This document shows, piece by piece, positions 49,605 to 57,817 of a stretch of 64,000 bases of DNA. Below the pieces are notes generated by a model. It was not told where the DNA came from. It saw nothing but the letters and a program-made list of their open reading frames with translations, and ran no database searches. This DNA comes from CAVYXA01 sp963846775 (GTDB taxonomy: Bacteria; Verrucomicrobiota; Verrucomicrobiia; Chthoniobacterales; UBA10450). Both the position numbers and the translations under genes were made by a program. How positions within the stretch are numbered: the stretch's first letter is position 1; every line of letters begins with the position of its first letter. The DNA lies in NCBI GenBank assembly GCA_963846775.1, contig CAWJXB010000006.1, forward strand, positions 496,001-560,000, written 5' to 3'.

Positions 49605-50570
49605 ATGAATCGATTCGCGAAAAAGCTGGCTGAGCATTCTCTCTCGTTACGCCGGTTGCGCCCCGAGATTCTTCAAGTCAACGTGGGCAAGCTTTGCAAT
49701 CTCACTTGCGTTCATTGTCATGTGAACGCGGGGCCAAAACGCAAGGAGATTATGACCCGCGAGACGATCGATCGGATCATCGGCTGGCTGGCGAAAACTG
49801 AAATTCCCGCTGTCGATCTTACCGGCGGCGCGCCAGAGATGATTCCCAATTTTCGTTATTTCATTAAACGTGTTCGCGCAATGCAGCCGCCGCGAAAGAT
49901 CATTGACCGCTGCAATCTCATTATCCTCATCGAACCCGGCTACGAGGGGTTGGCGGAGTTTTTCGCGGAACATAAGGTTGAGATCATCGCTTCGATGCCG
50001 TGTTACACGCCTGAGAACGTGAACGCGCAACGCGGCCAAGGCGTCTTCGAAGGCAGCATCGAAGCGCTGCGACTTTTGAATTCGGTGGGATACGGGGTCA
50101 GTGCCGATCTTCCACTGCACCTGGTTTACAATCCAGCAGGCGCATTTCTGCCACCGCCACAAACCGAGCTGGAAACCGATTATAAACGCGAACTAAAAAA
50201 CCATTTTGGCATCGTATTCAACAAGCTCTACACCATCACGAACCTGCCGATCGCACGTTTCGCCGCACATCTGAGGCATAACAACAAGCTCGACGAATAC
50301 ATGGAGCTACTCATCAGCGCATTCAATCCGGCAACGATCGAAGGTCTGATGTGTCGCAACACCATCAGCGTTGGCTGGCGCGGCGAAGTTTACGATTGCG
50401 ATTTCAATCAGCAGCTCGATATGCAATGGTCCCGGGACGGCGGGAGCTCGGGTTTATTTTTGTGGGACATCGATCCCGACAAGGTCGACCATCGCGAAAT
50501 CATGACCGGCGATCACTGTTTCGGTTGCACGGCCGGCGCCGGCTCCAGTTGCGGCGGCGCGATCGTGTAA
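49605..50570 (+). CDS. ArsS-like radical SAM protein
   Basis: A 321-residue radical SAM enzyme. The [4Fe-4S] motif is VGKLCNLTCVHCHVNAGPKR (CxxxCxxC), followed by VDLTGGAPEMIPNFRYFI (GGxP-type SAM contact). The C-terminal region has GLMCRNTISVGWRGEVYDCD, FNQQLDM and GDHCFGCTAGAGSSCGGAIV, a second Cys cluster typical of the arsenosugar biosynthesis radical SAM protein ArsS (DUF3641). In cyanobacteria ArsS attaches the 5'-deoxyadenosyl group to dimethylarsenite. No arsM methyltransferase is visible nearby. A fatty acid desaturase follows 128 bp downstream. Confidence 0.88.
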   Translation: MNRFAKKLAEHSLSLRRLRPEILQVNVGKLCNLTCVHCHVNAGPKRKEIMTRETIDRIIGWLAKTEIPAVDLTGGAPEMIPNFRYFIKRVRAMQPPRKIIDRCNLIILIEPGYEGLAEFFAEHKVEIIASMPCYTPENVNAQRGQGVFEGSIEALRLLNSVGYGVSADLPLHLVYNPAGAFLPPPQTELETDYKRELKNHFGIVFNKLYTITNLPIARFAAHLRHNNKLDEYMELLISAFNPATIEGLMCRNTISVGWRGEVYDCDFNQQLDMQWSRDGGSSGLFLWDIDPDKVDHREIMTGDHCFGCTAGAGSSCGGAIV

Positions 50571-50698
50571 CGACGGCGCTCGCCCTAGACCGCCCGCCTA
50601 CCGACATTTCGCCTCTGCATCGAACCGGCATCGTAGAATTTGCGACGGCGAGGCGCGGGCTTGCCAAATCCTCAGTTTGGCCAAACTTATCTGTTGCC

Positions 50699-51658
50699 AT
50701 GGCCGCTGCCACCGACATCCTCCCGATCGAGCGTCCGGCGACGAACTCGCGCATCTTCGCGCACACGCGCTGGGACGCCGTCCCCGCATTGGCCGGCCTG
50801 TTTCATCTCGCTTATTTCATCGGCCTCTTCTTTCTCTATCCGCACGCGCCGCTCTGGGTGATGCTGATCCTCGGCTTCTTGTACTCGCTGATGGTGAACG
50901 CGAACATCAACGGGATCGGGCACAACTTCATCCACAACCCGTTTTTCCGCTCGAAACTCCTGAATCGCGGGTTCGGCGTCACCCAATCGATGGCCTGCTG
51001 TTTTTCGCAGACCTATTACAATGCCGTCCACATGCAGCATCACAAGGGCAACTCGGACCGGCAGGATGAAACCGGCGATACCATCGATTGGTTGTCGATC
51101 TACCGGCATGGCCATGACGGCGAAGCAGAAAGTCCGTGGCGATATGTGTTCTTGAGTTTCTTCCGGGACGATGTCGGCGCGATCCGGCGGGAGCTCCACA
51201 AACGCGGCAACGGCGATCTGTTCTGGGGCAACATCGAGCTGGCCGCTTTCGCGACGACGCTGTTCGTGATGTTCCTGTTCAACTGGCGATACGTGATCTT
51301 TTTCGCAGTGCCCTTCTGGTATCTCGGCCACTGCTTCAGTTATCTAAACGGCTACTACCGCCACTATGGAGCGAATCCGGACAAACCGATCGCGTGGGGC
51401 GTCAGCAGTTACGGCAAAATCTATAACTGGCTGTTTTTCTACAACGGCTATCACGCCGAGCATCATTTCCGGCCAAAAGTGCACTGGACGAGAATGGAAA
51501 GGTTCCGCCAGAGCATCGCGGATTTGCAGAAACAAGAGGGCGTCCGCACCATCCGCCGCGCCCACATGTTAGGCTTCCTCGATCCAGATTTGCCCAAGCG
51601 CGGGCAAGGTGGATCGGCCGGTGCAGAGGCGTTTGTGTCAAACGCCGAATCGAAATAA
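50699..51658 (+). CDS. Fatty acid desaturase family protein
   Basis: 319 residues from the ATG at 50699; the longer frame overlaps arsS in another frame and is rejected. This membrane di-iron enzyme has histidine clusters GIGHNFIHNPFF, AVHMQHHKGNSDR, GHCFSYLNGYYRHYG and YNGYHAEHHFRPKVHW (HxxHH). Hydrophobic spans are near 28-65, 165-200 and 205-225. The YNGYHAEHH form is that of the FA_desaturase family of alkane/fatty acid/carotenoid enzymes; the substrate is not assignable. It lies directly behind the ArsS-like gene on the same strand. Confidence 0.88.
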   Translation: MAAATDILPIERPATNSRIFAHTRWDAVPALAGLFHLAYFIGLFFLYPHAPLWVMLILGFLYSLMVNANINGIGHNFIHNPFFRSKLLNRGFGVTQSMACCFSQTYYNAVHMQHHKGNSDRQDETGDTIDWLSIYRHGHDGEAESPWRYVFLSFFRDDVGAIRRELHKRGNGDLFWGNIELAAFATTLFVMFLFNWRYVIFFAVPFWYLGHCFSYLNGYYRHYGANPDKPIAWGVSSYGKIYNWLFFYNGYHAEHHFRPKVHWTRMERFRQSIADLQKQEGVRTIRRAHMLGFLDPDLPKRGQGGSAGAEAFVSNAESK

Positions 51659-51681
51659 ACAGGCGCTTGGCACAAGCGCCT

Positions 51682-51969
51682 CTACACCTTTCCGAAGCTC
51701 GCTCTGAGCTTCTCTTTCTTCGCCTCGCAATCCTCTTGGAACCGGCGAATTTCGGCAGCGAGCTGTTTTTCGAGCGCTTCCACATCCTCGAGCTTGCCCG
51801 CCGTCTGCGCTTTCGCGATTTGCTCCTTCAGAAACAATTCCCGCTCCGCGATCTTTGCTTTAAACACAGAATCGATCTCGGCGAGTTGTTTCTTCTGATC
51901 TTCGCTGAGGGCAACGCTCGGCTGACCTTTTTGCAGCCGTTCCATTGCCAGCTCGTACGCCGATTTCAT
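51682..51969 (-). CDS. Small coiled-coil protein
   Basis: A 95-residue, strongly charged, helical protein (MKSAYELAMERLQKGQPSVA, EDQKKQLAEIDSVFKAKIAE, GKLEDVEALEKQLAAEIRRF). Heptad spacing of Leu and Ile from residue ~20 to 85 predicts a single long coiled coil. There is no signal peptide or membrane span. I cannot name a family. It is convergent with the desaturase gene, 23 bp apart, and divergent from the HAD gene. Its even amino-acid use and the absence of a competing frame support a real gene. Confidence 0.7.
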   Translation of the reverse strand: MKSAYELAMERLQKGQPSVALSEDQKKQLAEIDSVFKAKIAERELFLKEQIAKAQTAGKLEDVEALEKQLAAEIRRFQEDCEAKKEKLRASFGKV

Positions 51970-52159
51970 TCCGTCTTGCTCTAATTTGTATTCCTACTTT
52001 TATCCTCTTGCCGCGCCGTAGCCTTGGCGAAGGCGGGCTCGTAGACCGATTTCATTTTATTTGCGCTTACTCTTGCTCCTGCTCCGGATCGATTCAATCA
52101 TAAGATCGACCCGCCTTCGGTCCGAGCCGGACTGGCATTCGAGCTACGGCGTGGCAAGC

Positions 52160-52939
52160 ATGGAAATCAAACTTCTCAGCACCGATTTTGACGGCACCCT
52201 CATCGCGCGCACCGGCAGCCCGGTGTTGGACCGGCCGTGCATGGAACTGATCCGCGATTTGCAAAACGACGGCACGGTCTGGGCCATCAACACCGGGCGC
52301 TCGGTCGATCTGCTCGAAACCGGTCTGGCCGATTTCGCCGTCCCGATCCGGCCCGATTTTATCCTAACGAGCGAGCGCGACGTGTTCCGCCCCTCGGAAA
52401 ATGGCGGAGCCTGGGAAGCGTTCGGCGATTGGAACGAGCGCTGCGCGCGCGATCATCGCGAGCTCTTTTCCACGGCCCAATCCGTTCTGGCCGAAGTAAT
52501 CGATTTCGTTAACCATAAAACGCAGGCCCGAGTAATTTACGAGCCGGAAGGCCCCGCCGGTCTGATCGCGCAGAGCGAAGAAGAGATGGATCGGGTGACC
52601 GAGTTCATCGAGCAAGCCCGCGAACACCAGCCGAAATTCCATTACCAGCGCAACACGGTGTATCTCCGGTTTTGTCACGCCGATTATCACAAGGGCGCAG
52701 CCCTGGCTGAGCTGGCGCGCCTGATCGGCATTCCGCGCGAAAACATTTTCGCCGCAGGCGATCATCACAACGATATCTCGATGCTGGACGGCACGTTCGC
52801 GGCGATGCCGGCTTGCCCCGCGAATGCGATAGATGAGGTCAAGGACGCCGTTCGTGCCGCCGGAGGTTACGTCGCACGCCACGACTATGGTGCCGGTGTA
52901 TATGAAGCGCTCGCGCATTTCGTGAAGGGCAATCGTTGA
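52160..52939 (+). CDS. HAD superfamily hydrolase (Cof-type)
   Basis: 259 residues from the ATG at 52160. HAD motif I is LLSTDFDGTLIARTG, motif II is VWAINTGRSVDLLE, motif III Lys is in HADYHKGAALAELARLIG, and motif IV is IFAAGDHHNDISMLDG. The type IIB (Cof/sucrose-phosphatase-like) cap lies between motifs II and III (~90-185). These enzymes dephosphorylate sugar phosphates or cofactors; the substrate is unknown. The final VARHDYGAGVYEALAHF fits the family C-terminus. A 10-bp-stem hairpin follows the gene. Confidence 0.9.
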   Translation: MEIKLLSTDFDGTLIARTGSPVLDRPCMELIRDLQNDGTVWAINTGRSVDLLETGLADFAVPIRPDFILTSERDVFRPSENGGAWEAFGDWNERCARDHRELFSTAQSVLAEVIDFVNHKTQARVIYEPEGPAGLIAQSEEEMDRVTEFIEQAREHQPKFHYQRNTVYLRFCHADYHKGAALAELARLIGIPRENIFAAGDHHNDISMLDGTFAAMPACPANAIDEVKDAVRAAGGYVARHDYGAGVYEALAHFVKGNR

Positions 52940-53048
52940 AGGATTGCGGCGGCAAGCGGCACAACGTTTCCAGGCTGACGAATTGTTAGGCTCGCCCAGC
53001 TCAGAATTGTAGGGAGTCCTGTCCGACTTCAGGCGGCGGGCGAAAATA

Positions 53049-53082
53049 GAAGAGCGGCAGAAGCGCGATGCGACTGCCGCTC
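53049..53082. terminator. Hairpin after the HAD hydrolase gene
   Basis: A stem of AAGAGCGGCAG with CTGCCGCTCTT around a 13-base loop, about 110 bp after the stop codon. T-rich sequence on the minus-strand side (TCTATTTTCG) is better than on the plus side. The remaining 52940-53228 shows no gene. Confidence 0.5.
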
Positions 53083-53228
53083 TTGGCTCTCAGTGCGCGA
53101 GAGCCCCTAACCCCCCAAAAATGTCTCTAACTCCAAGTGTGTTCTGGTGATTATGGTTTTACTACAAATTATGAGGCCGCCGCAATAGAAATTTTTCCTC
53201 TTTTTCTCACCTGCTATTACCATCCCCC

Positions 53229-54989
53229 GTGGCTCAACCAGGCAGCGTCACCCGCAACATCGCCAATCGCAGCGCCGCCCTCTCGATCAGGCTGCTTTTT
53301 GGCCCCCTCGCCCGCATTCACCTGCTCCGCGCCGAAAATGCGAACCGACCCGGCGGCTTTCTCCTCGCCGCAAACCACATCAGCCATTTCGATCCCTTTA
53401 TCATCTCATCGATGGTGCGACGGAAGATCGACTGGATGGCGATGGCGGAATTTTTTCCCGTCCCGGTCCTGGGATTGTTTCTGCGTGCCGTCGATGCATT
53501 TCCGGCCGATCGTGATCGAGCCGACCACAAAACGATTCGAACCGCGATTGAGCGACTCAAGCTCGGCCGGATCGTGGGAATTTTTCCCGAAGGCGGAATT
53601 CGCGACGGCACCCGCTCGCTGCTCGAAGGCGCGCCGCTGCGTCCCGGTGTATCGACACTCGCGCACATTGCCGGCGTTCCAATTCTGCCGTGCGTGATCG
53701 TCGGAAGTGATCGGTTTTACGCGAAGAAAAGCTGGCTGCCGTCTCGGCGCACTGCAATCTGGATCGCGTTTGGCCAGGCGATTTCGTGCGGCTTGGACGA
53801 GGACAAGTTCACAGCTCGCGAACGCATCGACCGGGAGCTCGCCGCCGCCTTCAAAAATCTTTACGCTGAGTTGAAGGAACGATTTCAACTCGCACCGGAC
53901 GATCTGCCGCATTCGCCGCAAGAGCGCTTTGGAATGCGGCGACGCGTCGCCGCTTTGGAAAGTTCGCCACCGCGCATCCATTCTGCCGCGGACGCGGACA
54001 TGTTTGCGCACTCCAAAATAGCTCGCTTCCGAGCTACCGCGGTCGATTCCGTCATGTGTGCATCGATGAATCTGCTTCAGGCGCGTCATCGTTTGCCAGC
54101 GCGCAGTCGCGAAGAAATGGAGCGTTACATTGAGCGCTGCAAAGGACTGACGGCGCAGGAGTTTTACGCCCCGCCGCCAGATGGCGAAATCGCCGGTAAG
54201 ATCGACCACCGTTTTGGCACGATCAGTTGGCGTAGCCCGATCGAAACATCGTTTCCTGCCAACAACATCACGCGCGTCGATTTGTTCCCCTCACCGCGCG
54301 GCTGGAACGCCCCGACCGTATTGATGCTTCATGCGCTCCTCTCGGCTACGCGCATCGGCTACCGGCGCTGGGCCGCGCATTTCAACGCGCTCGGCTGGAA
54401 CGCCTGTTTCGTGCATCTGCCATATCATTATTCGCGCGTGCCGAAAGGTTATTGGAACGGCGAACTCGCCATCACGGCCAATCTCATCCGCAACGCCGAG
54501 GGTCTGCGCCAGGGTGTGATGGAGCTTCGACAATTGATGGCTGCGCTTCGCCAGCGCGGTGGTGCGGAGTTTGGCATCCTCGGGACAAGCTATGGCGGTT
54601 GGATTGGTGCGCTGCTCGCCATGGTCGAGCGCGATTTTCGTTTCGTGGCGTTGATGGCACCCATCGTAAATGTCGAGCACGCGATCTGGGAAAATCCCGC
54701 CACCAGATTGATGCGACATCATCTGCGCCGCGCCAAGATCGAACGAGAACTGGTCGCCCAACATTTTCATCTCAGCTCGCCCGCGCATAACGAACCGCTC
54801 TGTGATCCCGAGCGTATCTTGTTTGTCGCGGGCGAATACGATTCCATCGCGCGCGTTTCCGACATCGAAGCGATACACCAAAAATGGCGCGGCTCGGCGT
54901 TGCTCCGCGTTTGGCAAGGCCATTTCGGTTACCGGATGATGCGCAAGACGGTAACGCGATTAGAAGAGCGCGGATCTCTCAAAACTTGA
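53229..54989 (+). CDS. Fusion of PlsC-type acyltransferase and alpha/beta hydrolase
   Basis: A 586-residue protein with a GTG start at 53229. Residues ~20-215 form a 1-acyl-glycerol-3-phosphate-type acyltransferase: LLAANHISHFDPF (NHxxxxD), RIVGIFPEGGIRDG (FPEGG) and GVPILPCVIVG. Residues ~340-580 form an alpha/beta hydrolase: APTVLMLHALLSATRIGYRR, the nucleophile elbow FGILGTSYGGWIGALL, acid-type region LFVAGEYDSIA and His in WQGHFGYRMM. One chain may thus both esterify and hydrolyse lipids, or the hydrolase may release the acyl donor. A perfect palindrome (54019-54036) falls in the linker between the two domains. Confidence 0.85.
   Translation: MAQPGSVTRNIANRSAALSIRLLFGPLARIHLLRAENANRPGGFLLAANHISHFDPFIISSMVRRKIDWMAMAEFFPVPVLGLFLRAVDAFPADRDRADHKTIRTAIERLKLGRIVGIFPEGGIRDGTRSLLEGAPLRPGVSTLAHIAGVPILPCVIVGSDRFYAKKSWLPSRRTAIWIAFGQAISCGLDEDKFTARERIDRELAAAFKNLYAELKERFQLAPDDLPHSPQERFGMRRRVAALESSPPRIHSAADADMFAHSKIARFRATAVDSVMCASMNLLQARHRLPARSREEMERYIERCKGLTAQEFYAPPPDGEIAGKIDHRFGTISWRSPIETSFPANNITRVDLFPSPRGWNAPTVLMLHALLSATRIGYRRWAAHFNALGWNACFVHLPYHYSRVPKGYWNGELAITANLIRNAEGLRQGVMELRQLMAALRQRGGAEFGILGTSYGGWIGALLAMVERDFRFVALMAPIVNVEHAIWENPATRLMRHHLRRAKIERELVAQHFHLSSPAHNEPLCDPERILFVAGEYDSIARVSDIEAIHQKWRGSALLRVWQGHFGYRMMRKTVTRLEERGSLKT
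54019..54036. repeat. Perfect hairpin palindrome in the linker of the acyltransferase fusion
   Basis: TAGCTCG-CTTC-CGAGCTA, in frame, encoding part of KIARFRAT at residue ~264-269 between the acyltransferase and hydrolase domains. Confidence 0.55.
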
Positions 54990-55007
54990 CCGGTTTAACC
55001 GGTCAAG
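54985..55007 (+). terminator. Hairpin at the end of the acyltransferase fusion gene
   Basis: CTTGACCGG (54985-54993) and CCGGTCAAG (54999-55007) form a perfect 9-bp stem with a 5-base loop. The stop codon lies inside the 5' arm. There is no T-run, so it is a weak terminator candidate. Confidence 0.4.
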
Positions 55008-55099
55008 TTCGCGACCACTTGGACTCTCGAATCTAATCGCGCCAGAAGGGCCTCAGTTTCATTTAAACTGGCTCTGATCACGAAAGTCGCTGCTACGGT

Positions 55100-56137
55100 T
55101 CAAAGCCCGAGAAATTCGCGAGCGGTGCCGGCGAGCAATTGCGCCATCGTCGCTTCCGAAAATTCTTTCGACGATTCGATTAATTTACCGGGATGATGCT
55201 CGCCTAATGGGAATGGGTAATCGGAGCCGAGGGCAACGCGTTGTGGGCCGAACAGTTTCAGCAGGAGCTTAAGCGTGTCGAGGTCATGCACCAGCGAATC
55301 GACGTAAAAACGCGCGGGCTCGCCCCCAGCCGCAAGATAGCTGCGCGGGGCAAGGCCATTGTCGGTTGCGACCAGATCGGGGCGGACATGAAAGGCGTGC
55401 TCGATCCGGCCGATCGTGAACGGGAATGCGCCACCGCCGTGGGCAAACGCGACGCGCAAATTCCGAAAACGCTCAAACACGCCGCCGAACATCATCGAAC
55501 AGATCGCGAGCGATGTTTCCGCCGGCATTCCGACCAGCCACGGCAGCCAGTATTTCGGCATGCGCTCTTTCCCGATCATGTCCCACGGATGCACGAAGAT
55601 CGCGGCGCCAAGCCGTTCCGCCGTTTTCCAAACCACATCGAGAGAACGGTGATCCAGGTTCCGGCAATCCGGGCCGTGACAAAGTTCGTTGGCGTCGACA
55701 TGCGTGCCGATCTCGACTCCGCGGAGTCCCAGTTCGCGTACGCACCGCTCCAGCTCACAAGCGGCCAGGTCGACATCTTGCAACGGAATGGTCCCGAGCC
55801 CGGCAAACCGCGTCGGATACGCGCGCACGACTTCGGCGATGTGATCATTGAGGATCCGGCAAAGATCAAGCGCAGCGGCCGGTTTCGCCCAGTAACTGAA
55901 CATCACCGGCACGGTGGACAGCACTTGCATCGACACGCCGGTCGCGTCCATCTCTTCGATGCGCCGTTTGGGTTCCCAGACGTTGTCGGTGATCTCGCGA
56001 AAAACGCTGTCGCCGATCATCATCCGCGCGTGACACGGCTGATAATGCTCCAGCCTAACGAAACCAGAATAGCCATACTTCGCATCCAGGTCCGGCCATT
56101 CCCGCGGCAGAATGTGAGTGTGAATGTCGATCTTCAT
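55100..56137 (-). CDS. 2-amino-3-carboxymuconate-6-semialdehyde decarboxylase-like amidohydrolase
   Basis: 345 residues from the ATG at 56137 (MKIDIHTHILPREWPDLDAK). Metal ligands of the ACMSD/amidohydrolase-2 fold are present: HTH at the N-terminus, FVHPWDMIG, FAHGGGAFPFTIGRI and the Asp in VALGSDYPFPLGEHHPG. Substrate-binding Arg in the region CHARMMIGDSVFREI fits ACMSD. This enzyme decarboxylates the ring-cleavage product of 3-hydroxyanthranilate and so diverts it from quinolinate and NAD. It is downstream of the HAAO gene, the enzyme that makes its substrate, which supports the assignment. Confidence 0.88.
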   Translation of the reverse strand: MKIDIHTHILPREWPDLDAKYGYSGFVRLEHYQPCHARMMIGDSVFREITDNVWEPKRRIEEMDATGVSMQVLSTVPVMFSYWAKPAAALDLCRILNDHIAEVVRAYPTRFAGLGTIPLQDVDLAACELERCVRELGLRGVEIGTHVDANELCHGPDCRNLDHRSLDVVWKTAERLGAAIFVHPWDMIGKERMPKYWLPWLVGMPAETSLAICSMMFGGVFERFRNLRVAFAHGGGAFPFTIGRIEHAFHVRPDLVATDNGLAPRSYLAAGGEPARFYVDSLVHDLDTLKLLLKLFGPQRVALGSDYPFPLGEHHPGKLIESSKEFSEATMAQLLAGTAREFLGL

Positions 56138-56158
56138 GAAAAAAGATCCAGCAAACGT

Positions 56159-56193
56159 CCAACCCTCAACGCTCAACGCCCAACGCCCAATTC
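56159..56193. repeat. Heptamer repeat block between HAAO and ACMSD genes
   Basis: Five units in phase: CCAACCC, TCAACGC, TCAACGC, CCAACGC and CCAATTC. These are the same CAACGC-type units as at 25598-25625. Confidence 0.75.
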
Positions 56194-56244
56194 AGCGAAC
56201 GGACCATGCTCGTGCTCATGCTCATGACCGGAATAGAGCCTCTT

Positions 56245-56778
56245 TCAGAACGGCTTGAACGGCTCCGGTTTCTCGACTTTTTTCCCGCATTTTTTGCAAG
56301 TGCGGCGGCCGTCGTCCTTCCAGAAGTCGACCATGGCCCGGCTGAAATGCTCGACGATGTCGGCGCAATCGAAGTGAATGTCTTCCACCAACGCACCGCA
56401 ATTCTCGCAATAAAAAATGACGTGCTCCTTTTCTCCTGGCGGACGCCGCCGTTCCACCACTACCCCGACCGTGTTTGGCGGGCGCTGCGGTGAATGCGGC
56501 ACGTTCGGCGGAATGAAAAAGGTCTCTCCTTCACGCACGATATGATCGACAATCTTGTCGCCCTCCCGAATCCGGACGCGAATGTCGCCTTGAAGCTGAT
56601 AAAAGTACTCTTCCGAATCGACCAGATGAAAATCGTTCCGCGCATTTGGCCCTTTGATCACCATCACGAAAAAATCGCGCCCATCGTATAAATAAAGATT
56701 GCTGACCGGCGGCTTAAATTTTTCACGGTTCCGTTCGATCCAATCCCGAAGATTGATGGGCGGTGGCACGGTCGTCAT
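56245..56778 (-). CDS. 3-hydroxyanthranilate 3,4-dioxygenase
   Basis: A 177-residue cupin dioxygenase that opens the ring of 3-hydroxyanthranilate. Seen: FKPPVSNLYLYDG, FFVMVIKGPNARNDFHLVDS (catalytic Arg and iron His), SEEYFYQLQGDIRVRI (iron Glu), FFIPPNVPHSPQRPPNTVGV (iron His and HSPQR signature) and a C-terminal rubredoxin-like metal site with FYCENCGALVED and RRTCKKCGKK. The two CxxC pairs mark the bacterial homodimeric form. It pairs with the ACMSD gene. No kynureninase or kynurenine monooxygenase is in the window. Confidence 0.93.
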   Translation of the reverse strand: MTTVPPPINLRDWIERNREKFKPPVSNLYLYDGRDFFVMVIKGPNARNDFHLVDSEEYFYQLQGDIRVRIREGDKIVDHIVREGETFFIPPNVPHSPQRPPNTVGVVVERRRPPGEKEHVIFYCENCGALVEDIHFDCADIVEHFSRAMVDFWKDDGRRTCKKCGKKVEKPEPFKPF

Positions 56779-57096
56779 ATCTCGAAGGGTATTTGCTCAG
56801 TGGAACAGCGTCAAACCTGCAACCTTTGCTGTAGGGCGACGGCGTCTGGACGGCAGCATGCTGGCTTGCTCCGAAACGTACGCACGACACCAGAAGCTGC
56901 CTCAAAATCTTGCAGCCGCTCTGCCTCCATTGGTTAGGAGCATCCTAAGCGGTCACAAGGCGCGCAGAAATGTCCCGGATTTCGATTCAATTTTGGCGGC
57001 ACCGGATACTCGGTGCAGCTGGCGCTCGCAACCAAGGATGGGTTTGCAAGGGAGCGCGACGCGCGGGATTAGTTGGAAAGAAATGGCTTGGACTGA
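56779..57096. other. 318-bp intergenic stretch
   Basis: Space between the divergent HAAO and L,D-transpeptidase genes. It contains a partial REP-like sequence (CTGTAGGGCGACGGCGTC near 56830) and no promoter or RNA structure I can support. Frames across it have no family match. Confidence 0.4.
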
Positions 57097-57672
57097 ATGA
57101 AATGGTTGTTTCGATTGCTGGTGGGCAGCACAATCCTCATCCTGATCTGCGCCTGCGAGGAATTGCCATCTCCGATACAGAAACCGTTGGCAGGGGTTTT
57201 GCCAACGCCCACTCGGTCCATGGGCTGGTTCGATGGCAATGGCGTTTCGGGCTCGCCGCGAATCATCGTTCGCATCAGCGAACAGAAAGCCTATTTCTAC
57301 AAAGGCCACAAACTCGTTGGCGAATCCACCGTCTCGACAGGCAAGCCCGGATTCTCAACCCCGCCAGGGTCTTATCAGGTGATTTCGAAAAGCGAAGACC
57401 ACGTCTCGACCGTGTTCGGCAATTATGTCGATGACTACGGCAAGATCGTGAGGTTCAACATTGATCGACGCAAAGATCACTGCCCTTCCGGTGCGCATTT
57501 CGACGGCGCGCGCATGCCATACGCGATGTTCTTCCGGAGCGGTTACGCGATGCACCAGGGTTACGTCCCGCCCTATGCGGCATCGCACGGTTGCATTCGT
57601 TTGCCTAATGGAATAGCCGAGCGTTTCTACGACGCCGCGCCTGTGGGGACGCCGGTGGTGGTGAAGGAGTGA
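57097..57672 (+). CDS. L,D-transpeptidase lipoprotein
   Basis: A 191-residue protein with a lipoprotein-type signal (FRLLVGSTILILICACEEL; lipid Cys probably residue 20) and a YkuD domain (~52-190): IIVRISEQKAYFYKGHKLVG, STGKPGFSTPPGSYQVISK and the active site YAMHQGYVPPYAASHGCIRL. The catalytic Cys is in SHGC. It probably cross-links peptidoglycan or attaches proteins to it at the cell envelope. It differs from the YkuD protein at 15540 in having an export signal. It lies just before the tRNA-Ala gene. Confidence 0.9.
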   Translation: MKWLFRLLVGSTILILICACEELPSPIQKPLAGVLPTPTRSMGWFDGNGVSGSPRIIVRISEQKAYFYKGHKLVGESTVSTGKPGFSTPPGSYQVISKSEDHVSTVFGNYVDDYGKIVRFNIDRRKDHCPSGAHFDGARMPYAMFFRSGYAMHQGYVPPYAASHGCIRLPNGIAERFYDAAPVGTPVVVKE

Positions 57673-57744
57673 TTTTGCCGCCTTCATTGCACTGCGGCGT
57701 GGCAGCCGCGGCTTACGCTCGTCAGCACGACGGCAAGCGAAGAC

Positions 57745-57817
57745 TGGAGGCAAGGGGATTCGAACCCCTGACTTCCAGCTTGCAAAGCTGGCGCTCTACC
57801 AACTGAGCTATGCCCCC
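57745..57817 (-). tRNA. tRNA-Ala (anticodon TGC)
   Basis: On the minus strand the 73 bases run GGGGGCATAGCTCAGTTGG..., with D arm, anticodon stem CCAGC-TTTGCAA-GCTGG, T arm GGGGTTCGAATCCCC and acceptor 3' strand TGCCTCC plus discriminator A. The anticodon TGC reads GCA/GCG/GCU as alanine. The 3' CCA is not encoded. The first ten bases overlap the 3' end of the VanZ gene on the same strand. Confidence 0.96.

Noticed and set aside
50351..50698. A longer N-terminus for the desaturase gene
   Set aside because: The upstream 116 codons overlap the ArsS-like gene in another frame and lack hydrophobic or family features; the ATG at 50699 fits the family.
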